Source of the DNA: Halomonas sp. Y3
Lineage (GTDB): Bacteria > Pseudomonadota > Gammaproteobacteria > Pseudomonadales > Halomonadaceae
Direction: 5' to 3'
Assembly: GCF_024137965.1 (NCBI RefSeq)
Contig: NZ_CP099975.1
Coordinates: forward strand, 3,844,001-3,908,000
Length of the DNA: 64,000 nt
Under the pieces are notes generated by a model. The model saw only the letters and a list, made by a program, of their open reading frames with translations. It searched no databases and had not been told where the DNA came from. Both the position numbers and the translations under genes were made by a program. Below, one piece after another: positions 44,015 through 53,233 of this stretch. Each line of letters starts with the position of its first letter. Positions within the stretch are counted from its first letter, which is position 1.

Positions 44015-44989
44015 CTAGCCGCTGCCGGCCCGCCGCCGTATCTCGCGCGGCGGCTGGCCGTAGCGCTCCTTGAAGGCGCGGGAGAAGCTGGAAGCGGAGG
44101 CGAAGCCGCAGGCCAGGCTCACCGCCAACACGTCGAGGTCGGTCTCGGTCAACAGGTAGTAGGCGCGCCCCAGGCGCAGGCCGAGGTACCAGCCCTGGGG
44201 CGTACTGGAAAGGGTGTCGGCAAAGAGCCGCTGCAGCTGGCGCGGGGTGATCCCGCAGCGCCGGGCAATCTCGGCGAGGGACAGCGGCGCCTCGAGATGG
44301 CGCTCCATCAGCGCTACCGCCTGCACCAGGCGGCGATTATGGGTACCCAGGCGGCGCGCCAGGGTCATGCGCTGCTGGTCGCTGCGGTTGCGCAGCCGGT
44401 CATGGATCAGCTGTTCGGAGACATCCACCGCCAGGCGGGTGCCGTGGCGCCGGGCAATCACCTCCAGGGCCATGTCCATGGCGGCGGCGCCACCGGCACA
44501 GGAGAAACGCCGCGGCCCCAGCTCGAACAGCTCGTCGGAGGTCTCGACGGCAGGAAAACGCTCGCGGAACGCCGGCAGGCTCTCCCAGTGCAGGGTGACC
44601 CGCTCGCCCTCGAGCAGCCCCGCGGCGGCGAGCAGGAAGCAACCGGTGTCGAGCCCGCCCAGGGCGCAGCCGGCCTGGTCCAGGCGGTGTAACCAGGCCA
44701 TCAGCGGCCGGCTCAGGTGCGCCTCGGGCGCGAAGCCGCTGCACACCGCCAGGGACGGCAGGGCGTGGACGTCGCCCGCCGGCTGGTCGACCATCAGGGT
44801 CATGCCGTTGCTGGCGGTGACCGGCTGCCCATCCAGACCGAACAGGGTCCAGTCGAACAGCGGCCGACCGCTGATACGGTTGGCGATGCGCAGCGGCTCA
44901 ACGGCCGAGAAGAAGGCCATCATCGAGAAGCGCGGCAGCAGCAGGAAGCCCACCGGTTCGGGCAGAGGCCCTGTGTAGTCCAGTCGCAC
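44015..44989 (-). CDS. cdhR: GlxA/CdhR-like AraC-family regulator
   Basis: A 324-residue regulator with an N-terminal DJ-1/PfpI (GATase1-like) domain (about 10-190) and a C-terminal AraC double HTH (about 215-320; LAEIARRCGITPRQLQRLFA and VSLACGFASASSFSRAFKERYG). GTG start at 44989. CdhR of pseudomonads has this layout and activates the carnitine operon. It is convergent with the BCCT gene and only 15 bases downstream of moaA on the same strand, without a visible terminator. Confidence 0.83.
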   Translation of the reverse strand: MRLDYTGPLPEPVGFLLLPRFSMMAFFSAVEPLRIANRISGRPLFDWTLFGLDGQPVTASNGMTLMVDQPAGDVHALPSLAVCSGFAPEAHLSRPLMAWLHRLDQAGCALGGLDTGCFLLAAAGLLEGERVTLHWESLPAFRERFPAVETSDELFELGPRRFSCAGGAAAMDMALEVIARRHGTRLAVDVSEQLIHDRLRNRSDQQRMTLARRLGTHNRRLVQAVALMERHLEAPLSLAEIARRCGITPRQLQRLFADTLSSTPQGWYLGLRLGRAYYLLTETDLDVLAVSLACGFASASSFSRAFKERYGQPPREIRRRAGSG

Positions 44990-45004
44990 GCACCCTGCCT
45001 CTCG

Positions 45005-45994
45005 TTACCCGCCCGTCATGTTCATGAAGCGCACCACCTGGACGTCGCCGTCGGTGGTGAAGTGGTGGCGCTCTGGCTTCTTCGTCATGGCGGCGACGAT
45101 GGCGGCCTTGAGGCGCTCGGCGTCGCCGGGGTGGCGGCGCAGCACGGCGCGCAGGTCCACGGAGTGCTCGTTACCGAGGCAGAGCAGCAGGCGCCCCTCG
45201 GCGGTAACGCGCACCCGGTTGCAGGCGTCGCAGAAGTTGTGGCTGTGGGGCGAGATAAAGCCGATCCGGCTCTCGGAGTCCGCCATGCGGTAGTAGCGCG
45301 AGGGACCCAGCGTCGTCTCGGTGGTGGGCACCAGGGCATGGCGGGACTCGATGATCCCGCGCACCTCGTCGCTCGAGCAGAAGGTGGAGGCGCGGTCGTG
45401 GCCGATCGCCTGGCCCAGCGGCATCTCCTCGATAAAGCTGATATCCACCCGCTCCCGGCGCGCAAACTCGACCAGGTCGAGCACCTCGTCGTCGTTGCGC
45501 CCCTTGAGGATCACGGCGTTGAGCTTGATGCGCTCGAAGCCCGCCTCCCTCGCGGCACGGATGCCGGCAATCACCCTGGCCAGGTCACCGGTGCGGGTCA
45601 GGGCGCGGAAACGCTGCGGGTCCAGGGTGTCGAGGCTGACGTTGAGGCGCTTGAGGCCGCCCTCGCGCAGGGCCCGGGCGTGCTTGACCAGGCCGGCGCC
45701 GTTGGTGGTCATGGCGAAGTCGCGAAGGCCCGGCAGGGCGCCGACCTCCGACACCAGGGTCTCGATGCCGCGCTTGACCAGGGGCTCGCCGCCGGTGAGG
45801 CGGATCTTCTCCACGCCCAGCTCCACGAAGGCGCGGCACAGGGTGGCCATCTCCTCCAGGGTGAGCACCTGGGCGCGGGGCAGGAAGGTCATCTCCTCGG
45901 CCATGCAGTAGACGCAGCGGAAGTCGCAGCGGTCGGTGACCGAGAGGCGCAGGTAGCGGACGGTGCGGCCGAAGCCGTCGACGAGGGCGCTCAT
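45005..45994 (-). CDS. moaA: GTP 3',8-cyclase (molybdenum cofactor biosynthesis)
   Basis: A 329-residue radical-SAM enzyme for the first step of molybdopterin synthesis. N-terminal cluster CDFRCVYC (Cys23, 27, 30), C-terminal cluster [21 protein letters not shown] (in part [10 protein letters not shown] and LLLCLG), conserved LTGGEPL, and the C-terminal Gly-Gly needed for activity. It overlaps the stop-start of the upstream DGC gene by 4 bases, at the end of the nitrate/Moco cluster. Confidence 0.95.
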   Translation of the reverse strand: MSALVDGFGRTVRYLRLSVTDRCDFRCVYCMAEEMTFLPRAQVLTLEEMATLCRAFVELGVEKIRLTGGEPLVKRGIETLVSEVGALPGLRDFAMTTNGAGLVKHARALREGGLKRLNVSLDTLDPQRFRALTRTGDLARVIAGIRAAREAGFERIKLNAVILKGRNDDEVLDLVEFARRERVDISFIEEMPLGQAIGHDRASTFCSSDEVRGIIESRHALVPTTETTLGPSRYYRMADSESRIGFISPHSHNFCDACNRVRVTAEGRLLLCLGNEHSVDLRAVLRRHPGDAERLKAAIVAAMTKKPERHHFTTDGDVQVVRFMNMTGG

Positions 45995-46407
45995 GCGCGG
46001 GCCTTCGCAGGCTCGACGACGGCTTCGGCGTCCATGGGCAGCCGGGCGATCAGTTCGCCCACGTCGCTTGCCACCTCGGCGACGGTAGCCTCGTCATAGA
46101 AGTGGCCGCGGCGCTTGCGCAGGCCGCGCTCGTAGAGCCTCACGTGTTCGGTGGGGGCGACGCCGGCATTGGCCAGGCAGTGGCTGGCACAGTGCATCTG
46201 GCAGCCGTCGATGGCCACGATGGGCCGACCGGAGCGGGCGGTACGGACCAGGCCCGGCACGCCGCCGCCAACGCCGGCGATGCAGGACATCTCCGCCACG
46301 CCGCCGTGATCCAGGCGCAGCGCCACGTCGTTGGCCAGCTGGGCCACGTCGGAGCAGCCGGAGCAGGAGTAGACCAGGGTACGGGGCTTCTTGGTGGCTC
46401 GGGACAT
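45991..46407 (-). CDS. DGC-domain putative zinc-binding protein
   Basis: A 138-residue cysteine-rich protein: [17 protein letters not shown] near the start, [11 protein letters not shown], and [20 protein letters not shown], containing the DGC motif that defines this family. Molecular function unknown; the cysteines could bind zinc or an iron-sulfur centre. It is encoded between the Crp/Fnr regulator (about 44 bases downstream of its stop) and moaA (4-base overlap), inside the narGHJI/Moco cluster, so a link with nitrate respiration, nitric oxide or cofactor supply is likely but unproven. Confidence 0.82.
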   Translation of the reverse strand: MSRATKKPRTLVYSCSGCSDVAQLANDVALRLDHGGVAEMSCIAGVGGGVPGLVRTARSGRPIVAIDGCQMHCASHCLANAGVAPTEHVRLYERGLRKRRGHFYDEATVAEVASDVGELIARLPMDAEAVVEPAKARA

Positions 46408-46450
46408 GGTGCCTCCCTATTCCGATATACGCCCGACGTCCCGAAGGAGG

Positions 46451-47194
46451 TCAGTCGTCGGTCATCATGAAGTCGCGCAGCTTCTGCTCATCCAGCACGG
46501 TGAGCCGCTGGCGATCGATATTGATGGCGCCGCTGTCGCGCAGCTTGGCCAGCAGTCGAGAGAGCGTCTCGGGGGTCATGGCGAGCTGGGCCGCCAGCCA
46601 GCGCTTGGGAATCGTCAGGCGCACGACTTTCGGGCTGCGGCTGCGCCCGGAAGGCAGCTGGCGCAGCACATAGCTGACCAGCCGCGACATGGCATCGCCC
46701 TGGGTCAGCAGCGCCAGGTCCTCGAGGCGATCGGTGAGCTCCAGTGCCAGGCGGCTCATGAACTCGGCGCGACACTCGGGCTGGCGATCCAGGATCTCCC
46801 GGCAGTGCGCCGCCGGGATCGACAGCACATGGGTACGGCGCAGGGCCTCGGAGGAGTATAGGTAGACGCCCTCCCGGGAGACCATGCTCAGCTCGCCCAG
46901 GGTGCCGCCGCGCTCCACGCAGCGAATGGTGGCCATGCGGCCGTCGCCGGCGCTGCGCACCAGGCGCACGGTGCCGCTGATCACGATATGCAGCCACTCG
47001 GCCGGGGTGTCCTGGCGAAACAGCCACTCGCGGCTCTTTAGGGTGCACAGCTCACCGATACCCAGCAGGGCTTCCACCTCTTCATCGGAGAGGCCCGTCA
47101 GCCAGGGCACACCGCGCACCAGGTCGCGCAGCTGGCGCGGATTGAACAGCAGCTCAGTCGAGGAACTGGGCTGTGGGGCAGTATCCGTAGGCAT
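46451..47194 (-). CDS. Crp/Fnr-family regulator (Dnr/NarR-like)
   Basis: A 247-residue regulator: cyclic-nucleotide-binding-like beta roll (about 30-150), long dimer helix, and an HTH_Crp (RWLAAQLAMTPETLSRLLAKLRDSG) whose recognition helix PETLSR is like those of FNR/DNR proteins that read TTGAT half-sites. The N-terminal cysteine cluster of FNR is absent, so it is more likely a DNR-type NO/nitrite sensor than an O2 sensor. ATG 47194 follows AGAAAGG and lies inside the moeA coding end (41-base overlap). It could act on the FNR-like box at 61477. Confidence 0.85.
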   Translation of the reverse strand: MPTDTAPQPSSSTELLFNPRQLRDLVRGVPWLTGLSDEEVEALLGIGELCTLKSREWLFRQDTPAEWLHIVISGTVRLVRSAGDGRMATIRCVERGGTLGELSMVSREGVYLYSSEALRRTHVLSIPAAHCREILDRQPECRAEFMSRLALELTDRLEDLALLTQGDAMSRLVSYVLRQLPSGRSRSPKVVRLTIPKRWLAAQLAMTPETLSRLLAKLRDSGAINIDRQRLTVLDEQKLRDFMMTDD

Positions 47195-48407
47195 GGCCTT
47201 TCTCCACATTCTTGTTGGCGTCTATCACCAGGTAGCCATGGGCCTGACTTGCCGCGCTCAGCATATGGGACCCCTGGCCACCGGCCAGGTGTGCCACCGG
47301 CGCTCCGGCACTCCAGTCGAGTACCACCCTGAGCAGTTCGCGACGCCCCTTGGGCCCGCGTCGCGAGAAGCCCGCGGCAACCGGGAACTGCTGAAGCGGT
47401 GCCGCCTGGCGGCCCTGGCGCACCTGCACGAAGGGCAGCCCCAGGAACTGCCAACCCACCAGCGAGGCCACGGGATTGCCCGGCAGGGCGATCAGCGGGG
47501 TGCCGGTATGCAGGGACTCGCCCAGGTAGCCAAGGGCGAAGGGCTTGCCGGGCTTGATGCCCACGCCGTGAAAGGCAATGCCGCCCAGCCGCTCGATGAC
47601 CGGGCGCACATGGTCCTCTTCTCCTACCGAAACGCCGCCCGTACAGACTACCAGATCGGCCTCGTCACGGGCCCTGGCAAAGGCCTGATGCAGGTCAAGG
47701 GGAGTGTCCGCGATGACGCCCAGATCGAGCACCTCGCAGCCGGACTGAGCCATCAGCGCGCTCAGCATGGCGCGATTGCTGTCATAGACCTGGCCCGGTG
47801 CCCGACGGGTACCGGGCTCGATCAGTTCGTCGCCGGTGGAGATCAGCGCAACGGTCAGCCGCTGCAGGACCTTGACCTCGCCGACGCCGTGGCTGGCCAG
47901 CAGGGCGATGGCCGCGGCGTCCAGGCGGGCGCCGGCGGGCAGCAGCAGCGCACCCCGGCGGGTCTCCTCGCCGCAGCGGCGAATATTGGCCCCCTCCGCG
48001 ACGTCACCCTCGACGTGCATGCGCCCCTCGGCATCCAGGGTCACCCGCTCCTGGGGGACCACCGCATCGGCGCCCAGGGGTAGCGGCGCACCGGTGAAGA
48101 TCCGCGCGCAGCCCCCCTCGGGAAGCTCCAGCACGCCGGCCCCGGCCGGCACGCGCAGGGCTACCGGCAGGCCTTCCGGGCCCAACTCGGCCAGGCGCAA
48201 GGCGTAGCCGTCCATGGCGCTGTTGTCGACTCCGGGCATGTCGAGGGTCGCGAGGAGATCCTCGGCCAGCACCCGACGATAGGCCTCACCCAGGGCGATC
48301 GTCTCGATGCCGTCGACGGGGCGTGCCGCGGCGACCATGCGGCCGCGGGCGTCGAAGAGGTCGAGCAGCCCGGGAGTCACCACCTCGGCACATCCGCAGC
48401 CGCTCAT
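47154..48407 (-). CDS. moeA: Molybdopterin molybdotransferase
   Basis: A 417-residue enzyme that inserts molybdate into adenylylated molybdopterin. Visible: PGVDNSAMDGYALR, RIFTGAPLPLGADAVVPQE (in part IFTGAPLPLGADAVV), ISTGDELIEPG, VCTGGVSVGEEDHV, ALPGNPVASLVGW. It overlaps moaB by 4 bases upstream, and its 3' 41 bases overlap the start of the Crp/Fnr gene. Needed to supply Mo-bisMGD to NarG. Confidence 0.94.
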   Translation of the reverse strand: MSGCGCAEVVTPGLLDLFDARGRMVAAARPVDGIETIALGEAYRRVLAEDLLATLDMPGVDNSAMDGYALRLAELGPEGLPVALRVPAGAGVLELPEGGCARIFTGAPLPLGADAVVPQERVTLDAEGRMHVEGDVAEGANIRRCGEETRRGALLLPAGARLDAAAIALLASHGVGEVKVLQRLTVALISTGDELIEPGTRRAPGQVYDSNRAMLSALMAQSGCEVLDLGVIADTPLDLHQAFARARDEADLVVCTGGVSVGEEDHVRPVIERLGGIAFHGVGIKPGKPFALGYLGESLHTGTPLIALPGNPVASLVGWQFLGLPFVQVRQGRQAAPLQQFPVAAGFSRRGPKGRRELLRVVLDWSAGAPVAHLAGGQGSHMLSAASQAHGYLVIDANKNVEKGHAYGYCPTAQFLD

Positions 48408-49009
48408 GACTCGGTCTCCTTACGCGACGCCGTGGAGTCGGTCGAGGCACCCTCACTAGGTGGCTGGCGGCTGGCGCAGCGCCGCGCCGCCTCGGGCAAC
48501 ACCATGGCCACGAAGTTGCAGGGCCGGGTGCGGGCATCGAGCTGGGCGGCCAGGATGCCGTCCCAGGCGGTGGCGCAGGCCTTGGGCGAACCGGGCATGG
48601 CGAACACCAGGGTGCGGTCGATCACCCCGCCCACGGCCCGGGACTGGATGGTGGAGGTGCCGATGCTCTCGAGCGACAGGTGGCGGAACAGTTCGCCATA
48701 GCCGTCGATGGCCTTGTCAAACAGCGGCATCAGGGCCTCCGGCGTGGTATCGCGCCGGGTGAAGCCGGTCCCGCCGTTCACCAGCACCACCTGGATGTCG
48801 TCACGCACCACCCACTTGGAGACCACCGCACGGACGCGATAGATATCATCCGGCACGATGCGCCGCTCCACCAGGGCGTGGCCCGACTCGGTGAGGCGCT
48901 CGGCCAGCAGGTCGCCGCTGCCATCCTCGTCGAACCCTCGGGTATCGGAGACGGTCAGCACGGCGATGCCGAGCGGGGCGAAGGGGGTATTGGCGTGGAC
49001 ATGGGCCAT
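48404..49009 (-). CDS. moaB: Molybdenum cofactor biosynthesis protein MoaB (molybdopterin adenylyltransferase type)
   Basis: A 201-residue MogA/MoaB-fold protein: IAVLTVSDTRGFDEDGSGDLLA, VLVNGGTGFTRRDTTPEALMPLF (in part NGGTGFTRRDTTPEAL) and FAMPGSPKACATAWDGIL. It prepares molybdopterin for molybdate insertion by MoeA. ATG 49009 follows AGGAGG; the C-terminal ~20 residues are a Ser/Thr-rich extension. Coupled to moeA by a 4-base overlap. Confidence 0.92.
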   Translation of the reverse strand: MAHVHANTPFAPLGIAVLTVSDTRGFDEDGSGDLLAERLTESGHALVERRIVPDDIYRVRAVVSKWVVRDDIQVVLVNGGTGFTRRDTTPEALMPLFDKAIDGYGELFRHLSLESIGTSTIQSRAVGGVIDRTLVFAMPGSPKACATAWDGILAAQLDARTRPCNFVAMVLPEAARRCASRQPPSEGASTDSTASRKETES

Positions 49010-49190
49010 GGGGTCCTCCTGACCGCCCGCGGGACGGGCGGCGGCAAGCAAGAGAAATATCAGCAAGGTGTAGAAATCGCCGAGAAGGATGAAGCGCAAG
49101 GCGCAAGGCGCGCAGCAACCGGAGCCTAGTGGTTTCTAGGTGAGGATTGCGAGCGCCGCGCAACGCAGCGATTCGCCTGCGCAGGCATTT

Positions 49191-50012
49191 CTACTGCATC
49201 AGCGAGTTGGCGCTGTCGTCATCCAGGGCAATGCCCTCGACGCCGATCTCCGACTCCAGCACCAGCAGGTAGTGGCGCAGGGAGCGGCGGGTAGACTGCT
49301 CGCGCAGGCTGTGACGCACGCGCTCGGCCACCTGCTCATAGGGCAGCTCGCGGCCCTCGACGCGCTCGTCGATGGCGATCAGGTGCCAGCCGTAGCGAGA
49401 GGCCAGGGGACGGTCGTGCAGCCCCTCGGGAAGGTGCTGCAGGGCGCGGTCCAGCTCGGCGACGGTCTGGCCCGGGGCCAGCCAGCCCAGCTCGCCGCCC
49501 TGCTCCTTGGAGGGGCAGGCGGAGAAGCGCATGGCGAACTCGGTGAAGCGCTCGGGCGAGGACGCGAGCTCCTTGAGCAGCTTCTCGCCCTGGCGGTAGC
49601 CGGCATCCCGGGCCTCGGCGTCGTCCGGCGCGGCAGGCAGCAGGATATGGCGCACCTTCATGCGAGTCGGCTCGCTGAATCGCTCGGCGTGGGCGGCGTG
49701 GAAGCGGCGGCAGTCCTCCTCGGAGGGCTCGGGAATGTCGAGCTCCTGCTCCAGCAGGGCGGCGATGGCGGCATCGCCCTCGTCGAGCGCCTCGGCGGAG
49801 GCCTCGAGCAGGCCGAGGGCCGCGGCCCGCTGGCGCAGCAGCTCGCGCACCACCAGCGCCCGGGCCGCCTTGAGCTGGGCGGTGCCGGCGGAATCCGCCG
49901 GGTGGAACTGCATCTCCTGGGCGATGGCGGCCTCCTCGATGGTGGCCCCGCCGACCTTGATGGGAGGGGGACTGGCGCCCCCCGGAATCATCTCGATATC
50001 GATCTTCTGCAT
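49191..50012 (-). CDS. PpiC-type peptidyl-prolyl isomerase of the nar operon (NifM-like)
   Basis: A 273-residue protein with a helical N-terminal part and one parvulin rotamase domain (about 118-215: VRHILLPAAPDDAEARDAGY, SACPSKEQGGELGWL, SRYGWHLIAIDERVEG). No signal peptide, so probably cytosolic, like NifM. In pseudomonads and related denitrifiers a similar gene follows narI; it may help fold or mature the nitrate reductase. About 165 bases downstream of narI, 181 before moaB. Confidence 0.85.
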   Translation of the reverse strand: MQKIDIEMIPGGASPPPIKVGGATIEEAAIAQEMQFHPADSAGTAQLKAARALVVRELLRQRAAALGLLEASAEALDEGDAAIAALLEQELDIPEPSEEDCRRFHAAHAERFSEPTRMKVRHILLPAAPDDAEARDAGYRQGEKLLKELASSPERFTEFAMRFSACPSKEQGGELGWLAPGQTVAELDRALQHLPEGLHDRPLASRYGWHLIAIDERVEGRELPYEQVAERVRHSLREQSTRRSLRHYLLVLESEIGVEGIALDDDSANSLMQ

Positions 50013-50177
50013 GGTGATAAATCCTTGGTGCACAGGCGCTGAGTCTTGAGGGCGCCGGGGACAGGTCATCGAGGGGGTCCTATGCCAGGGATGGCATCGG
50101 TAGCGCCCAGGGAGGGGTTCACAGCGCCCCCTCGTAGACCTGTCGCCGGAAAAGCCCGGTCCTGTTTCAGCCTGGTT

Positions 50178-50867
50178 TCAGCCCCGCTTGCGCACGAGCT
50201 GGTAGCGACGGGTGATATAGCCGAACGGAACGCTCCACACGTGGACCAGGCGCGAGAAGGGGAAGAGCAGGATGATGGTCAGCCCCAGGAAGATGTGCAG
50301 CTTGTAGATCCAGGAGACGTTCTCCATGTAGGCCGCCGCGCCGCCGCCGAAGAAGACGATGGCCTGGGCCCAGTTGGAGAGGGTCAGCATCATCTCGCCG
50401 TCCATGTGGCCCAGCGAGAAGATGATGGTGATCATGCCCAGGAAGGCCTGGAAGACGATCAGCCCGAGGATCAGGGTGTCCATGGTGCTGGAGGACGCGC
50501 GCACCCGCGGATTGAAGATGCGGCGATGCAGCAGCATGGCGCCACCCACCAGGCACATGGCCCCGGCGATGCCGCCCACCACGATGGCCAGCAGCTGCTT
50601 GGTGCCGGCATGCAGGAAGGGCGAGTAGACCCAGTGCGGCGTCAGCATGCCGAACAGGTGGCCGAAGAAGATCACGATGATGCCGATATGGAAGAGGTTG
50701 CTGCCGAGGCGCATGTTCTTCGACGACAGCATCTGGCTGGAGCCGGTCTTCCAGGTGAACTGGCCGTGGTCATAGCGCAGCAGGCTGCCGACCAGGAACA
50801 CGGTGCCGACCAGATAAGGGTAGTAGCCGTAGATCAGGTGGTCGAGATAGGTGCCGAATGCGGACAT
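50178..50867 (-). CDS. narI: Respiratory nitrate reductase, gamma subunit (cytochrome b)
   Basis: A 229-residue inner-membrane diheme cytochrome b with five helices. It contains the quinol-oxidising region with heme-ligand histidines, e.g. NLFHIGIIVIFFGHLFGML and YKLHIFLGLTIILLFPFSRLVHVW (in parts SNLFHIGIIVIFFGH and PFSRLVHVW). It passes quinol electrons to NarH. Fourth gene of narGHJI, 13 bases after narJ. Confidence 0.95.
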   Translation of the reverse strand: MSAFGTYLDHLIYGYYPYLVGTVFLVGSLLRYDHGQFTWKTGSSQMLSSKNMRLGSNLFHIGIIVIFFGHLFGMLTPHWVYSPFLHAGTKQLLAIVVGGIAGAMCLVGGAMLLHRRIFNPRVRASSSTMDTLILGLIVFQAFLGMITIIFSLGHMDGEMMLTLSNWAQAIVFFGGGAAAYMENVSWIYKLHIFLGLTIILLFPFSRLVHVWSVPFGYITRRYQLVRKRG

Positions 50868-50880
50868 GGTGATTCTCCTG

Positions 50881-51660
50881 TTAACGACCCGTCACCGGAG
50901 GCATCGCCTCGGGTGAGAGAATGCGAACGGCCTCGCTCTGCACGCCCTGCTTGCGCTCGGCCAGGCGACGGCCCTCGGCCGACTGCAGGGCGCAGTCCTG
51001 GTCGGACTCGGCGGAGAAACGCACCGCCTCCTCTTCCCAGACCGCATCCAGCGCCTCGGGGGTGTTATCGGGGGCCTCGGCCTGGACCTCCTCGCGGTGG
51101 GCATCGGCCTCGGCCTCGGCACCGATCAGCGCCAGCAGCGCCCTCGGGACCAGGGCATGGTCGGCATGACGCTCCTCGAGACGCGCGGTGAGCAGGCCGA
51201 GGATGTGGCGGATCTCGCCCAGCCAGCGGCCGATCTCGCCCTCGTCACGGGTCGAGAGGTACTCGAGGAAGACCGGCAGGTAGTCCGGCAGCTCCCGGGC
51301 GTCCAGCGCGAAGCCGGCGGCGTTGTACTCGTCCATCAGGTCGACCATCGCCTGGCCGCGATCGCGGGACTCGCCGTGCACGTGCTCGAACAGCAGCAGC
51401 GAGGTGGCGCGTCCCTTGTCGAACAGGGCCACGTACTCGGACTGCAGCTCGAGCAGGTCGGCCTCATTGATGCGCTGGCACCAGTCCATCAGGGCGGTGC
51501 GCAGGGGCGCCGCGAGGCGGCGCTCCTGGTCGATGATCTCGATGAGCTCGCCGGCCGCGGCCTGGAGCTCCTCGGTGGGGTAGTCGAGCAGGCGGGCCAG
51601 CACGCGCAGGCTGCGCATGCCGACGACGGGCTCGGCCATCTTGAGGGCTGCTTCAGCCAT
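50881..51660 (-). CDS. narJ: Nitrate reductase assembly chaperone (delta)
   Basis: A 259-residue TorD/NarJ-family chaperone needed for Mo cofactor insertion and membrane attachment of NarGH; not part of the final enzyme. Family features: LARLLDYPTEELQ, ADLLELQSEYVALFDKGRATSLLLFEHVHGESRDRG (in parts YVALFDKGRATSLLLFEHVH and GESRDRGQAM) and LPDYLPVFLEYLS. ATG 51660 follows AGGAGG and overlaps the narH stop by 8 bases. The C-terminal ~60 residues are acidic and poorly conserved in type. Confidence 0.94.
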   Translation of the reverse strand: MAEAALKMAEPVVGMRSLRVLARLLDYPTEELQAAAGELIEIIDQERRLAAPLRTALMDWCQRINEADLLELQSEYVALFDKGRATSLLLFEHVHGESRDRGQAMVDLMDEYNAAGFALDARELPDYLPVFLEYLSTRDEGEIGRWLGEIRHILGLLTARLEERHADHALVPRALLALIGAEAEADAHREEVQAEAPDNTPEALDAVWEEEAVRFSAESDQDCALQSAEGRRLAERKQGVQSEAVRILSPEAMPPVTGR

Positions 51661-53233
51661 GACGCACCTCCTCTGCTTTCTCGTCGCGCCGCCCATCGCT
51701 CTGCGGATCGAAGGATTCCACCGGCTTGACCAGGGTGGTGGTCTGGGAGCGGCCGTTGAACAGGCTCGGCTTGCTCTCACCGTGGCAGCCGTCGCCGAAG
51801 CTGAAGCCGCAGCCGCCGCGCTCCGGGAAGGCCTCCGTGGCCATCTCGCGGTGGCTGGTGGGGATCACGAAGCGATCCTCATAGTTGGCGATGGCCAGGT
51901 AGCGGTACATCTCCTCGACCTGGGCCTCGGTCAGCTCGACGTCCTCCAGCACCTCGGCATTGGGCTTGCCGTCCACGTGCTTGCCGCGCATGTAGAGGCG
52001 CATCGCCATCAGGCGCTTGAGCGCGAGGACCACGGGGGCCTCCTCGCCGGCGGTAAGCATGTTGGCCAGGTAGCGCACCGGGATGCGCAGCGACTCGATC
52101 TTCGGCATCACGCCGTCGAACTCGATCTTGCCGGCCTCGGCGGCGGACTGGATCGGCGAGAGCGGCGGCACGTACCAGACCATCGGCAGGGTGCGGTACT
52201 CCGGGTGCAGCGGCAGCGCCAGGCCCCACTCCATGGCCATCTTGTAGACGGGCGACGCCTGGGCGGCCTTGATCACGTTCTCGGTGATGCCGTCCTTCCG
52301 CGCCTGGGCGATCACTTCCGGGTCGTTGGGATCCAGGAAGATCTCGCACTGGCGGTGGTAGAGGTCGCGCTCGTCCGGGGAGCTGGCCACTTCCTCGATG
52401 CGGTCGGCATCGTAGAGCAGCACGCCGAGGTAGCGGATGCGGCCCACGCAGGTCTCGGAGCAGATGGTCGGCTGCCCGGACTCGATGCGCGGGTAGCAGA
52501 AGATGCACTTCTCGGACTTCCCGGTCTTCCAGTTGTAGTAGATCTTCTTGTAGGGGCAGCCGGAGATGCACATCCGCCAGCCGCGGCACTTGTCCTGGTC
52601 GATCAGGACGATGCCGTCCTCCTCGCGCTTGTAGATCGCGCCGGAGGGGCAGCTCGCCACGCACGCCGGGTTGAGGCAGTGCTCGCACAGGCGCGGCAGG
52701 TACATCATGAAGGTGTTCTCGAACTGGCCGTAGATGTCGGCCTGCACCTTCTCGAAGTTCATGTCGCGGCGACGCTTGGCGAACTCGGTGCCGAGGATCT
52801 CCTCCCAGTTCGGGCCCCACTCGATCTTGTTCATGCGCTCGCCGGAGATCAGCGAACGCGGGCGCGCCACCGGCTGGTGCTCACCGATCTTGGCGGTGTG
52901 CAGGTGCTCGTAGTCGAAGGTGAACGGCTCGTAGTAGTCGTCGATCTCCGGCAGGTCGGGGTTGGCGAAGATGTTCGCCAGCACCCGCCACTTGCCGCCG
53001 ATCTTCGGCTCGATCTTGCCGTCCTTGCGACGCAGCCAGCCACCCTTCCACTTGGTCTGGTTCTCCCACTCCTTGGGATAGCCGATGCCGGGCTTGGTCT
53101 CGACGTTGTTGAACCAGGCGTACTCGACGCCTTCACGGCTGGTCCAGACGTTCTTGCAGGTCACCGAACAGGTGTGGCAACCGATGCACTTGTCGAGGTT
53201 GAGGACCATGCCTACCTGGGAACGAATCTTCAT
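51653..53233 (-). CDS. narH: Respiratory nitrate reductase, beta subunit
   Basis: A 526-residue iron-sulfur protein carrying four clusters. Cys motifs: CIGCHTCSVTCKNVW near residue 16, CEHCLNPACVASCPSGAIYK, CRGWRMCISGCPYKKIYYNW (with the Trp that makes this a 3Fe-4S site) and CIFCYPRIESGQPTICSETCVGR (in parts CIFCYPRIESG and ICSETCVGR). It relays electrons from NarI to NarG. Overlaps narG by 4 bases. Confidence 0.97.
   Translation of the reverse strand: MKIRSQVGMVLNLDKCIGCHTCSVTCKNVWTSREGVEYAWFNNVETKPGIGYPKEWENQTKWKGGWLRRKDGKIEPKIGGKWRVLANIFANPDLPEIDDYYEPFTFDYEHLHTAKIGEHQPVARPRSLISGERMNKIEWGPNWEEILGTEFAKRRRDMNFEKVQADIYGQFENTFMMYLPRLCEHCLNPACVASCPSGAIYKREEDGIVLIDQDKCRGWRMCISGCPYKKIYYNWKTGKSEKCIFCYPRIESGQPTICSETCVGRIRYLGVLLYDADRIEEVASSPDERDLYHRQCEIFLDPNDPEVIAQARKDGITENVIKAAQASPVYKMAMEWGLALPLHPEYRTLPMVWYVPPLSPIQSAAEAGKIEFDGVMPKIESLRIPVRYLANMLTAGEEAPVVLALKRLMAMRLYMRGKHVDGKPNAEVLEDVELTEAQVEEMYRYLAIANYEDRFVIPTSHREMATEAFPERGGCGFSFGDGCHGESKPSLFNGRSQTTTLVKPVESFDPQSDGRRDEKAEEVRHG

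Noticed and set aside
49010..49190. Intergenic sequence before moaB with repeated GCGCAAGGCGC motifs as a possible repeat family or regulatory site
   Set aside because: Short irregular repeats only; no FNR or NarL motif and no second copy in the window.
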